A stretch of DNA of 64,000 bases, taken from contig WGCY01000015.1 of the NCBI GenBank assembly GCA_015493525.1, positions 62,001 to 126,000 on the forward strand, read 5' to 3'. The DNA is from Bacteroidales bacterium (GTDB lineage: Bacteria; Bacteroidota; Bacteroidia; Bacteroidales; F082). A program made the translations under genes and the position numbers. This document shows, piece after piece, positions 51,641 through 59,585 of this stretch; position 1 is the stretch's first letter; every line of letters begins with the position of its first letter. The notes beneath the pieces are model-generated. The model searched no databases and was not told the DNA's origin. It saw nothing but the letters and a program-made list of their open reading frames with translations.

Positions 51641-53935
51641 ATGAAAAAGGTCCTATTAATTTTTTTATTGAATGTATTATTGTTGTCTTCAAATGATGTA
51701 TTTGCTTGGAATACATTAAAATTACATTTATGGAACGGGTTAAACCCTACAAATGATCCGGCCTTACTGTATAAAGGTAAAGGCTATATTAATTATTATA
51801 TTGCAAATTCCAGCGTTACGGGCACAGCAAATTTTTTAATGTTTGAAGATGGCTGGGGTGCTAAATGGGGAGAAAGTGGAGCAACTGTAAATTCAATTGG
51901 TGTTTTAGATTACAATGGCGTTGATGGCTCTGTTACCGTTAAAAATGGCTATTATTATACCTTCAATTTTCCTTCAAATCCGACAGCAGATGATAATAAT
52001 AACTATGCAATATTAGAAACAAGCTCTGCTCCCGTTACAATTAATGGGGTTAGTCAAAGTCCAAATGCAAATTTGGTGTCTGATAATGATAATGTTGCAA
52101 TAACAATAACAACTAGTGCAGCTCCTTGTTCAGAGGAACATTTCTATGTTTGCTATTCCACAGATAACTGGAGTAGTTTCTCATTAGCATCTGTATCAAT
52201 TCCAAGTGGTTCAACAATAGGTACAGCAACAATACCAGCTCAAAGTGCGGGAACTAATTTATCTTACTATGTTTTTTCATCAACTATTTCTACGCTTTCA
52301 ACTTTTACAAATAGTAATATAGATTTATACACTATTTATTATAATGATAACAACGGCCCCAATTATTCCTATACGGTGAAATACGGGACAACCCAATCCG
52401 GAAACTGGGCTGACGATGCTACATGGAAGGCGGGAGCCGTCCCCGGAAACGACAAAGATGTGATAATCGGGCATGACGTAACGGTTAAAAATAACGTTGG
52501 TTCACCTGCCACATGCAAAGATTTAACCATCAATTCCGGAAAGTCCTTAACGATTGATGCTGGTGATGCCCTGACGGTAACGGGCAATTTGATTATTGAC
52601 GGGACCCTGACGGTAAAAGATGGTAATTATTCCACCTCCAGCAACGGCTCGCTTATTGTCAACGGGACCATTACAGGGAATGCTACCCTGTTGCGCTACA
52701 TTCCTAAATTTTCCTCTGTAACTGCATCAGACGGTTGGTATGAAATCGGATGTCCTGTTACTTCGCTCGTTGTTTCGGGTACCGATTGGGATCCAACGGG
52801 TACCCCTCACAACGACCTATATTATTGGGGCGAAACACAAAACAAATGGAAGAATTATAGGAACAATACATTTGATTTTTCGCCGCAAAAAGGTTACCTT
52901 GTGGCCAATGAGACAAACATAAGACATGTTTTCACCGGAGTGCCTAATACGGAAAGCTTTACGATACAAGACCTTTCATACACTCCGGGGCCGGGGAATG
53001 GGGATGGCTGGCATTTACTGGGAAACCCTTATCCATCGGCACTTAAATGGGGGACTACCAACTGGCACCTGAGCAATGTGGCCGGTACGGCCAAAGTGTG
53101 GAATGAAAGCAAAGGAAATTATGACGATGTTACTTCCGGACATATTTTCTATTCTATTGTTGGCTTCTTTGTACAGGTTACCTCCGGTACCAATTCGCTG
53201 ACTATTCCTGCCGCTGACCGTATGCATTCTGCTATTTATGTTAAAAGTGCTACGGCAACAAACCCCAAAGAGACCTTAACCTTTAAGGTTTCCAACGATG
53301 CCAACGGTTATTACGACGTCAGTACGCTCGGCTTTAAAGCCCATGCCACCGAAGGTTTTGATATGGCTTTCGACTCACACAAGCTGTTCAGCATAGTAAA
53401 AACAGCCCCCTCGCTGTGGACAAAGAGCGATGCACAGGATTTCTCCACAAACTACCTGCCCGAAACCACCACCGCTTACGATGTGCCCTTGCACTTTAAG
53501 CCCGGTGTAAGCACGGTTTATCATTTGACCATCAAAGGGGCCGATAGTTTTGACAACACAGGGCTGGTACTCGAAGACCTGAAAACCGGAGAAAAGATAG
53601 ACTTAAGCCATACCGGCAGTTACGATTTCAGTGCAGAGACAGGCGATGACGTAAACCGTTTCGTCCTGCACATCAACGGCGTAACCGCCGTTCCCAACGT
53701 AAACGAAACCGATGGCATTCAGGTATTTTCGTATGGCAACACGGTCTATCTCCACGGGCAGCACATGCTCAACGGAAAAGTCTCCATTTTCAACACGCTG
53801 GGGCAAAAAGTGTATGATGGTTTGTTAAACGGTGCTGCCAAACAGCAAATCCGGGTCAACCAGCACGAAGGCATCTACTTTGTACGGGTGGAAGAAAACA
53901 ACTACGTGTTTACCAAAAAAGTGTTTATTCAATAA
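51641..53935 (+). CDS. T9SS-sorted secreted protein, mosaic, starch-locus associated
   Basis: 764 residues. Signal peptide about 1-22 (SSNDVFAW). Residues about 25-235 hold a carbohydrate-binding-like beta region and an Ig-like domain (APVTINGVSQSPN ... NYSYTVK); about 238-330 is a parallel-beta segment (GNWADDATWKAGAVPGNDKDVII, DLTINSGKSLTI); about 350-540 is a domain with WYEIGCPVTS and GWHLLGNPYPSALKWG; the C-terminal about 75 residues are a T9SS type-A sorting domain (VSIFNTLGQKVYDG, GIYFVRVEE). No enzyme motif is recognised. The first 700 bp are clearly AT-richer than the rest. The 3' part is almost identical to the second mosaic gene at 54214-57219. Confidence 0.8.
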   Translation: MKKVLLIFLLNVLLLSSNDVFAWNTLKLHLWNGLNPTNDPALLYKGKGYINYYIANSSVTGTANFLMFEDGWGAKWGESGATVNSIGVLDYNGVDGSVTVKNGYYYTFNFPSNPTADDNNNYAILETSSAPVTINGVSQSPNANLVSDNDNVAITITTSAAPCSEEHFYVCYSTDNWSSFSLASVSIPSGSTIGTATIPAQSAGTNLSYYVFSSTISTLSTFTNSNIDLYTIYYNDNNGPNYSYTVKYGTTQSGNWADDATWKAGAVPGNDKDVIIGHDVTVKNNVGSPATCKDLTINSGKSLTIDAGDALTVTGNLIIDGTLTVKDGNYSTSSNGSLIVNGTITGNATLLRYIPKFSSVTASDGWYEIGCPVTSLVVSGTDWDPTGTPHNDLYYWGETQNKWKNYRNNTFDFSPQKGYLVANETNIRHVFTGVPNTESFTIQDLSYTPGPGNGDGWHLLGNPYPSALKWGTTNWHLSNVAGTAKVWNESKGNYDDVTSGHIFYSIVGFFVQVTSGTNSLTIPAADRMHSAIYVKSATATNPKETLTFKVSNDANGYYDVSTLGFKAHATEGFDMAFDSHKLFSIVKTAPSLWTKSDAQDFSTNYLPETTTAYDVPLHFKPGVSTVYHLTIKGADSFDNTGLVLEDLKTGEKIDLSHTGSYDFSAETGDDVNRFVLHINGVTAVPNVNETDGIQVFSYGNTVYLHGQHMLNGKVSIFNTLGQKVYDGLLNGAAKQQIRVNQHEGIYFVRVEENNYVFTKKVFIQ
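52354..52464. repeat. High-identity block shared with 55623-55733
   Basis: 111 bp, gap-free, about 93 % identical by eye to 55623-55733. It begins abruptly at the codons for the NYSYTVKYGTTQSGNW segment; upstream the two genes are alike only at protein level. Confidence 0.8.
53243..53861. repeat. 619-bp near-identical block, copy 1 (partner 56530-57148)
   Basis: Gap-free alignment over 619 bp with roughly 20 differences (about 97 %). It covers the penultimate domain and most of the T9SS sorting domain. The last codons after it (NQHEGIYFVRVEENNYVFTKK against NRKGIYFVRVEETGHVFIHK) diverge again. Confidence 0.9.
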
Positions 53936-53962
53936 AATTGTAACATAAAAAATAAGATAAAA

Positions 53963-54181
53963 ATGAAAAAGTTTCTCATCATATTCAGTTTGGCCTTCGG
54001 GCTTATGTTTTGGAGCAACAACACTTTTGCACAGGCATTTCCGCCTCCACATCATGGCTCTACCGGAGACCAGGGCAGCGGGGCACCCATTGGGACGGGA
54101 GTTGTTATTCTCCTCGGCCTAGGGGCTGCCTATGGCGGGAAAAAATTGTATGACGGGGGAAAAAACACCCCGAATGATTAG
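53963..54181 (+). CDS. Small exported protein with a PID-CTERM-like C-terminus
   Basis: 72 residues: a signal peptide (about 1-23, NNTFAQ), a short His/Pro/Gly-rich segment, then GAPIGTGVVILLGLGAAYGGKKLYD, i.e. a motif API-G, one hydrophobic helix and a Lys-containing end. This resembles the small Bacteroidota proteins with a PID-type C-terminal sorting signal (normally APID-GG-helix-GxKK), here with Gly in place of Asp. The gene is wedged between the two T9SS mosaic genes (27 bp after the first stop, 32 bp before the second start) and is probably co-transcribed with them. Its role is unknown. Confidence 0.75.
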   Translation: MKKFLIIFSLAFGLMFWSNNTFAQAFPPPHHGSTGDQGSGAPIGTGVVILLGLGAAYGGKKLYDGGKNTPND

Positions 54182-54213
54182 GTGTCATTTTGGTATTTTC
54201 TGGAGGACTGGTT

Positions 54214-57200
54214 ATGAAAACATTTTTTATCTATCTACTGATTCTTTCTGAAACATTTGTTTTTGGGGTATCCCGTTTGTCCGGACAAAGTCAGGCGAAC
54301 ATGTACCTCAGCGGAGATATGAATAGCTGGCAGGCTTCAGCGATGCATTACCGCCCGCTTGGTACGCCAAGCTGGAGTATTACCGTTCAGGCCACTGCCG
54401 ATAATTCTGCTTCCGGATTTAAGTTCAGAAATTCTACTGACAGCTGGGACCATCTGTGGGGTGCATCCTCTGATCCGGTGGGTACACAGGGAGTAAGTAT
54501 CAACACGGAATATACTGCCTATTCAGGTGGCGGAAACGGTTCGTTTAACCAGTCCAGTGGCAACTATTATACATTTATCTGGAAAGATGTGGCCAACGGG
54601 AATGACAGCAAAGGCTACGTTATGGAAACGAGTGCCCAACCGGTTACCATCGATGCTGTCAGCCAGCAACCGGGGAAAAATGATGTTTCGGAGAACGATG
54701 CTGTTGTGGTAACCATTACCACAAGCTCCGCACCGTGTGCCGAAGAACATATTTATCTTCGCTATTTTGTGAACGGCTGGCAAAACCAACATGTTGTTGC
54801 GTTTAGTTTTTCCGGAACTACTGGTACTGCTACTATTCCAAAACAGACCAATAAGGCATCCGTGAATTATTATGTGTTCTCTACCACGGTTTCCGGCCTG
54901 ACTTCCGGTTCGGCTGTCAATTTTGATTTGTTGACGATAAACTACAACAATAACGGCGGGCCTAATTACACCTATACGGTTAAAAGGCAGGGAAGTATGT
55001 ATTGGAGTGGCGACATGAATTCGTGGGGTGCCCGGCTTATGGCTTACCGTCCGCTTGGAACGCCAAGCTGGATAACCACAATACACGCATCCGGAGCTGT
55101 TTCCTCCTCAGGGTTTAAATTCAGGGATTCGGATGCCAATTGGGTCCATAGCTGGGGAAGGGGAGATAATGTGAATTTTGACGAAAATACTACCTGGTAT
55201 AGCGGTGGTGATAATGGTACTTTTTCCCAGTCCGATGGGAAATATTACACATTCACGTGGGAAGATGTAAGCGATGCATCGGATAGTCATGGCTATGTCA
55301 TGGAAACGGGTGCCCAGCCGGTTACCATAGATGTCGTCAGCCAGCAGCCTGTTGCAGAGGACGTTTCGGACAATGATGCCGTAACGGTTACTGTTACCAC
55401 CAGTGCTGCACCGTGTACCGAAGAAAAGGTTTATGTGCGGTATTCAACGGATGGCTGGCATAATTCGGCCATTATTCCGGTGAGCTTTACCGGCTCGGCA
55501 GGAACGGCCAGCATTCCGGTTCAGAATGCCGAAACGGCAGTGAGCTACTATGTGTTTTCCACAACGGTTTCCAATCCCGCGAGCGATTATGACCTGTTAA
55601 CCATTAATTACAATAACAATGGCGGCCCCAATTATTCCTATACGGTGAAATATGGGACAACCCAATCCGGAAACTGGTCTGACGCTGCTACATGGAAAGC
55701 CGGAGCTGTCCCCGGAAACGACAAAGATGTGATTATCAGGCATTCGGTTACGGTTACAAATACTATTTCTGCTCCTGCCGAATGTAATGATTTGACCATT
55801 AATGCAGGAGCTTCACTTGCTATTGATGTTGGTGATGGCCTGACAGTGAATGGTGATTTGACTAATTCTGCCAGTGCCTCCGGCTTGGTTGTTCATTCCG
55901 ATGCTACCGGTAACGGTTCCCTCATTGTAGGCGGTACATTTTCAGGAAACGTCACAGTAAAACGATACATTAAAAAATTCACTACTGACGATGTAACTGC
56001 ATCCGGTAACGGATGGCATGAAATCGGCTGTCCGGTAACGAGCATGCCGATAGCAAATACCGACTGGGACCCTACAGCAACGGGAACGAAAAATGATCTC
56101 TATTACTGGAGTGAAGCCGAAAATAAATGGAAAAATTACCGGACCACTGTTTTTGACTTTACGGATGACAAAGGTTACCTCGTGGCCAATGATGCTGACC
56201 TGACACATAATTTTATTGGAACACTGAATACTTCTGATATTTCAATATCGAATCTTAGCTACACTGCCGGAGAGGGAAACGGCTGGCACCTGCTGGGCAA
56301 TCCCTTTTCCAGTGCCTTAAAATGGGGAACTACCAACTGGAACTTAAACAATGTAGATGGTGTTGCCAAAGTATGGAACGAAAGCGGTGGAAATTACAAC
56401 GATGTGACCGTAGACGGAGATAACAAGGTTATCCCCTCCACCAACGGTTTTTTCATCCAGGTTACTTCCGGCACCAACTCACTGACCATTCCCGCCGCCG
56501 ACCGTGTGCACGATGCCACCAATAACCATAAAAGTGTTACGGCAACAAGCCCCAAAGAGACCTTAACCTTTAAGGTTTCCAACGATGCCAACGGTTATTA
56601 CGACATCAGTACGCTCGGCTTTAAAGCCCATGCCACCGAAGGTTTTGATATGGCTTTCGACTCGCACAAGCTGTTCAGCATCGTAAAAACAGCCCCTTCG
56701 TTGTGGACAAAGAGCGATGCACAGGATTTCTCCACAAACTACCTGCCCGAAACCACCACCGCTTACGATGTGCCCTTGCACTTTAAGCCCGGTGTAAGCA
56801 CGGTTTATCATTTGACCATCAAAGGGGCCGACAGTTTTGACAACACAGGGCTGGTGCTCGAAGACCTGAAAACCGGAGAAAAGATAGACTTAAGCAACAC
56901 CGGCAGTTACGATTTCAGTGCTAACAAAGGCGATGACGTAAACCGTTTCGTCCTGCACATCAACGGCGTTACGGCCGTTCCCAACGTAAACGAAACCGAT
57001 GGCATTCAGGTATTTTCGTATGGCAACACGGTCTATCTCCACGGACAGCACATGCTCAACGGAAAAGTCTCCATTTTCAACACGCTGGGGCAAAAAGTGT
57101 ATGATGGTTTGTTAAACGGTGCTGCCAAACAGCAAATCCGGGTCAACCGGAAGGGTATCTACTTTGTGAGGGTGGAGGAAACAGGCCATGTTTTTATACA

Positions 57201-57219
57201 TAAGGTATTCATAAGATAA
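54214..57219 (+). CDS. T9SS-sorted secreted protein with duplicated carbohydrate-binding-like modules
   Basis: 1001 residues from the ATG at 54214; this start is backed by a GGAGG ribosome-binding site at 54202-54206 and a signal peptide (FIYLLILSETFVFGVSRLSGQ). Two tandem modules of about 220-230 residues (about 28-258 and 259-477) each begin MYLSGDMNSW or MYWSGDMNSW followed by YRPLGTPSW and SGFKFR, a pattern like starch-binding SusE/SusF or CBM-type domains, and end in an Ig-like part (VTITTSSAPCAEEHIYLRY). Then come the same parallel-beta segment, GWHEIGCPVTS/GWHLLGNPFSSALKWG domain and T9SS type-A tail as in 51641-53935. Probably a cell-surface glycan-binding protein of the amylase/sus region. 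Confidence 0.85.
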   Translation: MKTFFIYLLILSETFVFGVSRLSGQSQANMYLSGDMNSWQASAMHYRPLGTPSWSITVQATADNSASGFKFRNSTDSWDHLWGASSDPVGTQGVSINTEYTAYSGGGNGSFNQSSGNYYTFIWKDVANGNDSKGYVMETSAQPVTIDAVSQQPGKNDVSENDAVVVTITTSSAPCAEEHIYLRYFVNGWQNQHVVAFSFSGTTGTATIPKQTNKASVNYYVFSTTVSGLTSGSAVNFDLLTINYNNNGGPNYTYTVKRQGSMYWSGDMNSWGARLMAYRPLGTPSWITTIHASGAVSSSGFKFRDSDANWVHSWGRGDNVNFDENTTWYSGGDNGTFSQSDGKYYTFTWEDVSDASDSHGYVMETGAQPVTIDVVSQQPVAEDVSDNDAVTVTVTTSAAPCTEEKVYVRYSTDGWHNSAIIPVSFTGSAGTASIPVQNAETAVSYYVFSTTVSNPASDYDLLTINYNNNGGPNYSYTVKYGTTQSGNWSDAATWKAGAVPGNDKDVIIRHSVTVTNTISAPAECNDLTINAGASLAIDVGDGLTVNGDLTNSASASGLVVHSDATGNGSLIVGGTFSGNVTVKRYIKKFTTDDVTASGNGWHEIGCPVTSMPIANTDWDPTATGTKNDLYYWSEAENKWKNYRTTVFDFTDDKGYLVANDADLTHNFIGTLNTSDISISNLSYTAGEGNGWHLLGNPFSSALKWGTTNWNLNNVDGVAKVWNESGGNYNDVTVDGDNKVIPSTNGFFIQVTSGTNSLTIPAADRVHDATNNHKSVTATSPKETLTFKVSNDANGYYDISTLGFKAHATEGFDMAFDSHKLFSIVKTAPSLWTKSDAQDFSTNYLPETTTAYDVPLHFKPGVSTVYHLTIKGADSFDNTGLVLEDLKTGEKIDLSNTGSYDFSANKGDDVNRFVLHINGVTAVPNVNETDGIQVFSYGNTVYLHGQHMLNGKVSIFNTLGQKVYDGLLNGAAKQQIRVNRKGIYFVRVEETGHVFIHKVFIR
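55623..55733. repeat. High-identity block shared with 52354-52464
   Basis: Partner of the 111-bp block in the first mosaic gene; same reading frame and domain position. Confidence 0.8.
56530..57148. repeat. 619-bp near-identical block, copy 2 (partner 53243-53861)
   Basis: Equal in length to copy 1, with no indel. The differences are mostly synonymous, apart from a short cluster around the SNTGSYDFSANKG segment (SHTGSYDFSAETG in copy 1). Confidence 0.9.
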
Positions 57220-57290
57220 TAACCTGAGACAGGCCCTTTCTATCGCTAATCGTTGGCAAGTCTTATCTCAAATTCAGGTTATTACTGTAT

Positions 57291-57334
57291 CATAAAAAAA
57301 GCTGTCCGTCAATTGGCGGACAGCTTTTTTTATG
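57291..57334. terminator. Bidirectional terminator between convergent genes
   Basis: A perfect palindrome: CATAAAAAAAGCTGTCCG and its complement around tcaattgg, with A and T runs on both sides. It serves the T9SS gene on the plus strand and the 57350-58312 gene on the minus strand. Confidence 0.93.
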
Positions 57335-57349
57335 AATACCGATTGTAAT

Positions 57350-58312
57350 TTATCGTTTAATAAACTTCATGGATTTAACGATACCATTGTCCCCAAAGGC
57401 GGAAACAACATAAAAACCACTGTTTAAATCACCGGTTTGTATGGTTACCTTTTTCCCGGTAACTTCACGGATAACGCGAACCCGTTGTCCGGTAATATTG
57501 AAAATTTCGATGCGGTTTGCATTTTCCAGATTGTCAATGTAAAGCACGTTGTGTACCGGATTGGGATAAAGGTTAAAGTTGGGTTGTACGGCATTGATTG
57601 TACGAATACCGGTGAATCCCATATCGCCCCATACCGTGTTCAAAGTGTCAGGACCTGTGATGGAATCTTTCCGGTTGTCGCCACCATCCCACTCGCCATT
57701 ATCCCAACTGGCTGTACTGTCAAAAACCAGGAAGTTTTTGTATTGGATATTGGCACCTTTGTATAACCACAGATTGAGTGTAAACGCGGTGGTATCTTTA
57801 TTGGGAGTACATTTCAGGGGTGCCAGCGAACCAGGCATGGCCCAGGCTTTTCCTATTCCGAAATCCCCGGCCAGGAAAACCGATATTTTATTGGTTCTAA
57901 TGCTGTCGGCAATGGAGTCCGTGCGTACCTTGAAAACAACCAAAACCGGTGTGTCGCCAAATTTGTCTTTTAATGCGGTGTTGCCATCAATAAGTGCCCT
58001 GCGGTTGGGGTCACCATCCCATTCGCCATCGTTCCAGGAAGGACCGTAAAAATATTTGTACTGGATCAGTCCATTAGATACCCCGTGAACGGTTAACGTG
58101 TACCTGGTTGAATCAGTGTTGGGAGCCATCATTAAAGTATCCACTCCGGGCTCATGCCATCCGGCAAAGTCACCGGTAATATACATGGTATCAGTTTTGG
58201 GATTGAAAGTAGTATCACCTTTTACACTCACGTTAAAGGTAACATCCCCTGTTTGGGCAAATAATCCTGCCATCAAAAAGAAGGCAAAGGCACTAAGTAG
58301 AATTTTTTTCAT
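57350..58312 (-). CDS. T9SS-sorted protein with two carbohydrate-binding-like domains
   Basis: 320 residues. Signal peptide about 1-19 (MAGLFAQ). Two related beta-domains follow: about 25-125 (MYITGDFAGWHEPG ... YKYFYGPSWNDGEWDGDPNRR) and about 130-235 (VFLAGDFGIGKAWAMPG ... YKNFLVFDSTASWDNGEWDGGDNRK). The duplicated N/D-GEWDGxxNR motif suggests starch-binding-type modules. The tail is a T9SS type-A domain (FNLYPNPVHNVLYI ... GFYVVSAFGDNG). It has its own promoter and is separated from susE by a terminator. Likely a secreted glycan-binding accessory of the sus operon. Confidence 0.82.
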   Translation of the reverse strand: MKKILLSAFAFFLMAGLFAQTGDVTFNVSVKGDTTFNPKTDTMYITGDFAGWHEPGVDTLMMAPNTDSTRYTLTVHGVSNGLIQYKYFYGPSWNDGEWDGDPNRRALIDGNTALKDKFGDTPVLVVFKVRTDSIADSIRTNKISVFLAGDFGIGKAWAMPGSLAPLKCTPNKDTTAFTLNLWLYKGANIQYKNFLVFDSTASWDNGEWDGGDNRKDSITGPDTLNTVWGDMGFTGIRTINAVQPNFNLYPNPVHNVLYIDNLENANRIEIFNITGQRVRVIREVTGKKVTIQTGDLNSGFYVVSAFGDNGIVKSMKFIKR

Positions 58313-58365
58313 AACATTTTAATTTAAGATGAATAAATAATTTTAATTTTAGGTTCTGTTTTTCG

Positions 58366-58396
58366 CAAAGTTACTATAATCTTACTTTAAAATCAA
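58366..58396 (-). promoter_or_regulatory. Promoter for the 57350-58312 gene
   Basis: Minus-strand TTG (58396-58394), 20 nt, then TAACTTTG (58373-58366); the ATG at 58312 is 53 nt downstream, with an AT-rich leader. Confidence 0.65.
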
Positions 58397-58443
58397 CAGG
58401 CTGGTAAATTTTAACATAATTTTAACCTTTCTCTTTACCAGCG

Positions 58444-58496
58444 AAAAAGTTTCCACAGGCAGTATTTTCTTCACTGCCTGTGGAAATCTTTTTTTA
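58444..58496 (-). terminator. Terminator of the sus operon
   Basis: TTTCCACAGGCAGT pairs with ACTGCCTGTGGAAA around a 9-nt loop, flanked by A and T runs, 6 bp after the susE stop. It separates susCDE from the downstream T9SS gene. Confidence 0.9.
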
Positions 58497-58501
58497 ATTG
58501 A

Positions 58502-59566
58502 TTAGTTTTTAATTAATTTATATTTATAAACCGTGTGGCTCAAATCTAAAACGACCGTGTAATTTCCAGCTTTGGGAACGGCAATATTTGTGTTGCTTCC
58601 TTCCTGTAGCTTTCCATCATTTTTATCACTGCCGTAATTTAATGCCCAACTACCGTTGGCCCTGAATTTTATGCTGTTGGCTGTTAAGTCCAGGGTAACG
58701 GTCCAAACATGGTTGGCCACATCGTACGTCATGGGCGTATCGGTATCCCAACCGCCGGGCGTGGCATCGCCAATCAACCCCCAGGTGGTTTTCAGGTAAC
58801 TCCAGGTCAAAGCCTGCGTGTCCACATTGAGCTTATAGTAGCCGCTTTCGGGCACTTCCAGGTTGTTGCTCAGCCCGTTTTCGGTGGTGAGTTTGCCGGG
58901 CCCGGCACTGCCATAATTGGTGTGGTTCCAGTCGCGGGCACTGGTAAATTTAAACTGAATAGGCGTGGTGGCCGAATTCATATAAATGTACCCTTCGTAA
59001 GAGCCATCGCTGTTCAACGAGCCGATAGAATCAGCGGTGGCCGGACTCCAGTTCTGATAGGATCCCGGGACATACAATTGCGGATAAACAATCGGGATAT
59101 AGAACGGGGTAACATTCACGTTCATGGTATTGGAGAAAGCCGTATCCACCTGGCTGTTGATAATGGCAATGACACGGAAGGAAACATCCAACGGATTGGG
59201 AATTTCCGGGTCATCTTCCAGCAACAGAATTTGGTTGTTCAGGTCATTTATGTTTATTTTCAGGGTGTCTTTGCTTTTGGCATGGCCAACGGGCAAAGCA
59301 TTTTGAAAATTATTGCCTTTCCGGTCAACCTGTACGTAGTAGTCAACGGCAGTATTAAAGCCGTATTGAGCGGATGACCAGGCGAAGAGTATGGTACTGT
59401 CTTTGTTTTCATTGGTGAAAACCATGGTACTGCCATCTGCCGGACTGGTCATTTTCGGTGCTGTAATGGCAGCCGGGTCAAGGACAACCTCAGTGCCTGA
59501 TTTTTCGCAGGAATAAAAGCCCAGTAACAGTGCCAGGGCCATAAATATTATTGATATCTTTTTCAT
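58502..59566 (-). CDS. susE: SusE/SusF-type surface starch-binding lipoprotein
   Basis: 354 residues from the ATG at 59566 (a TTG three codons upstream is less likely). Lipobox FYSC with Cys20. An N-terminal SusE domain (about 30-150, with TSPADGSTMVFTNENKDSTILFAWS and YYVQVDRKGNNF) is followed by two starch-binding-type repeats (about 165-255, YVPGSYQNWSP; about 260-354, WGLIGDATPGGWDTDTPM ... IKFRANGSWALNYG). It would bind starch at the cell surface next to SusC/SusD. It lies 19 bp after susD and is the last gene before the terminator. Confidence 0.92.
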   Translation of the reverse strand: MKKISIIFMALALLLGFYSCEKSGTEVVLDPAAITAPKMTSPADGSTMVFTNENKDSTILFAWSSAQYGFNTAVDYYVQVDRKGNNFQNALPVGHAKSKDTLKININDLNNQILLLEDDPEIPNPLDVSFRVIAIINSQVDTAFSNTMNVNVTPFYIPIVYPQLYVPGSYQNWSPATADSIGSLNSDGSYEGYIYMNSATTPIQFKFTSARDWNHTNYGSAGPGKLTTENGLSNNLEVPESGYYKLNVDTQALTWSYLKTTWGLIGDATPGGWDTDTPMTYDVANHVWTVTLDLTANSIKFRANGSWALNYGSDKNDGKLQEGSNTNIAVPKAGNYTVVLDLSHTVYKYKLIKN

Positions 59567-59585
59567 TTGATTCAATTTTAGAGGA

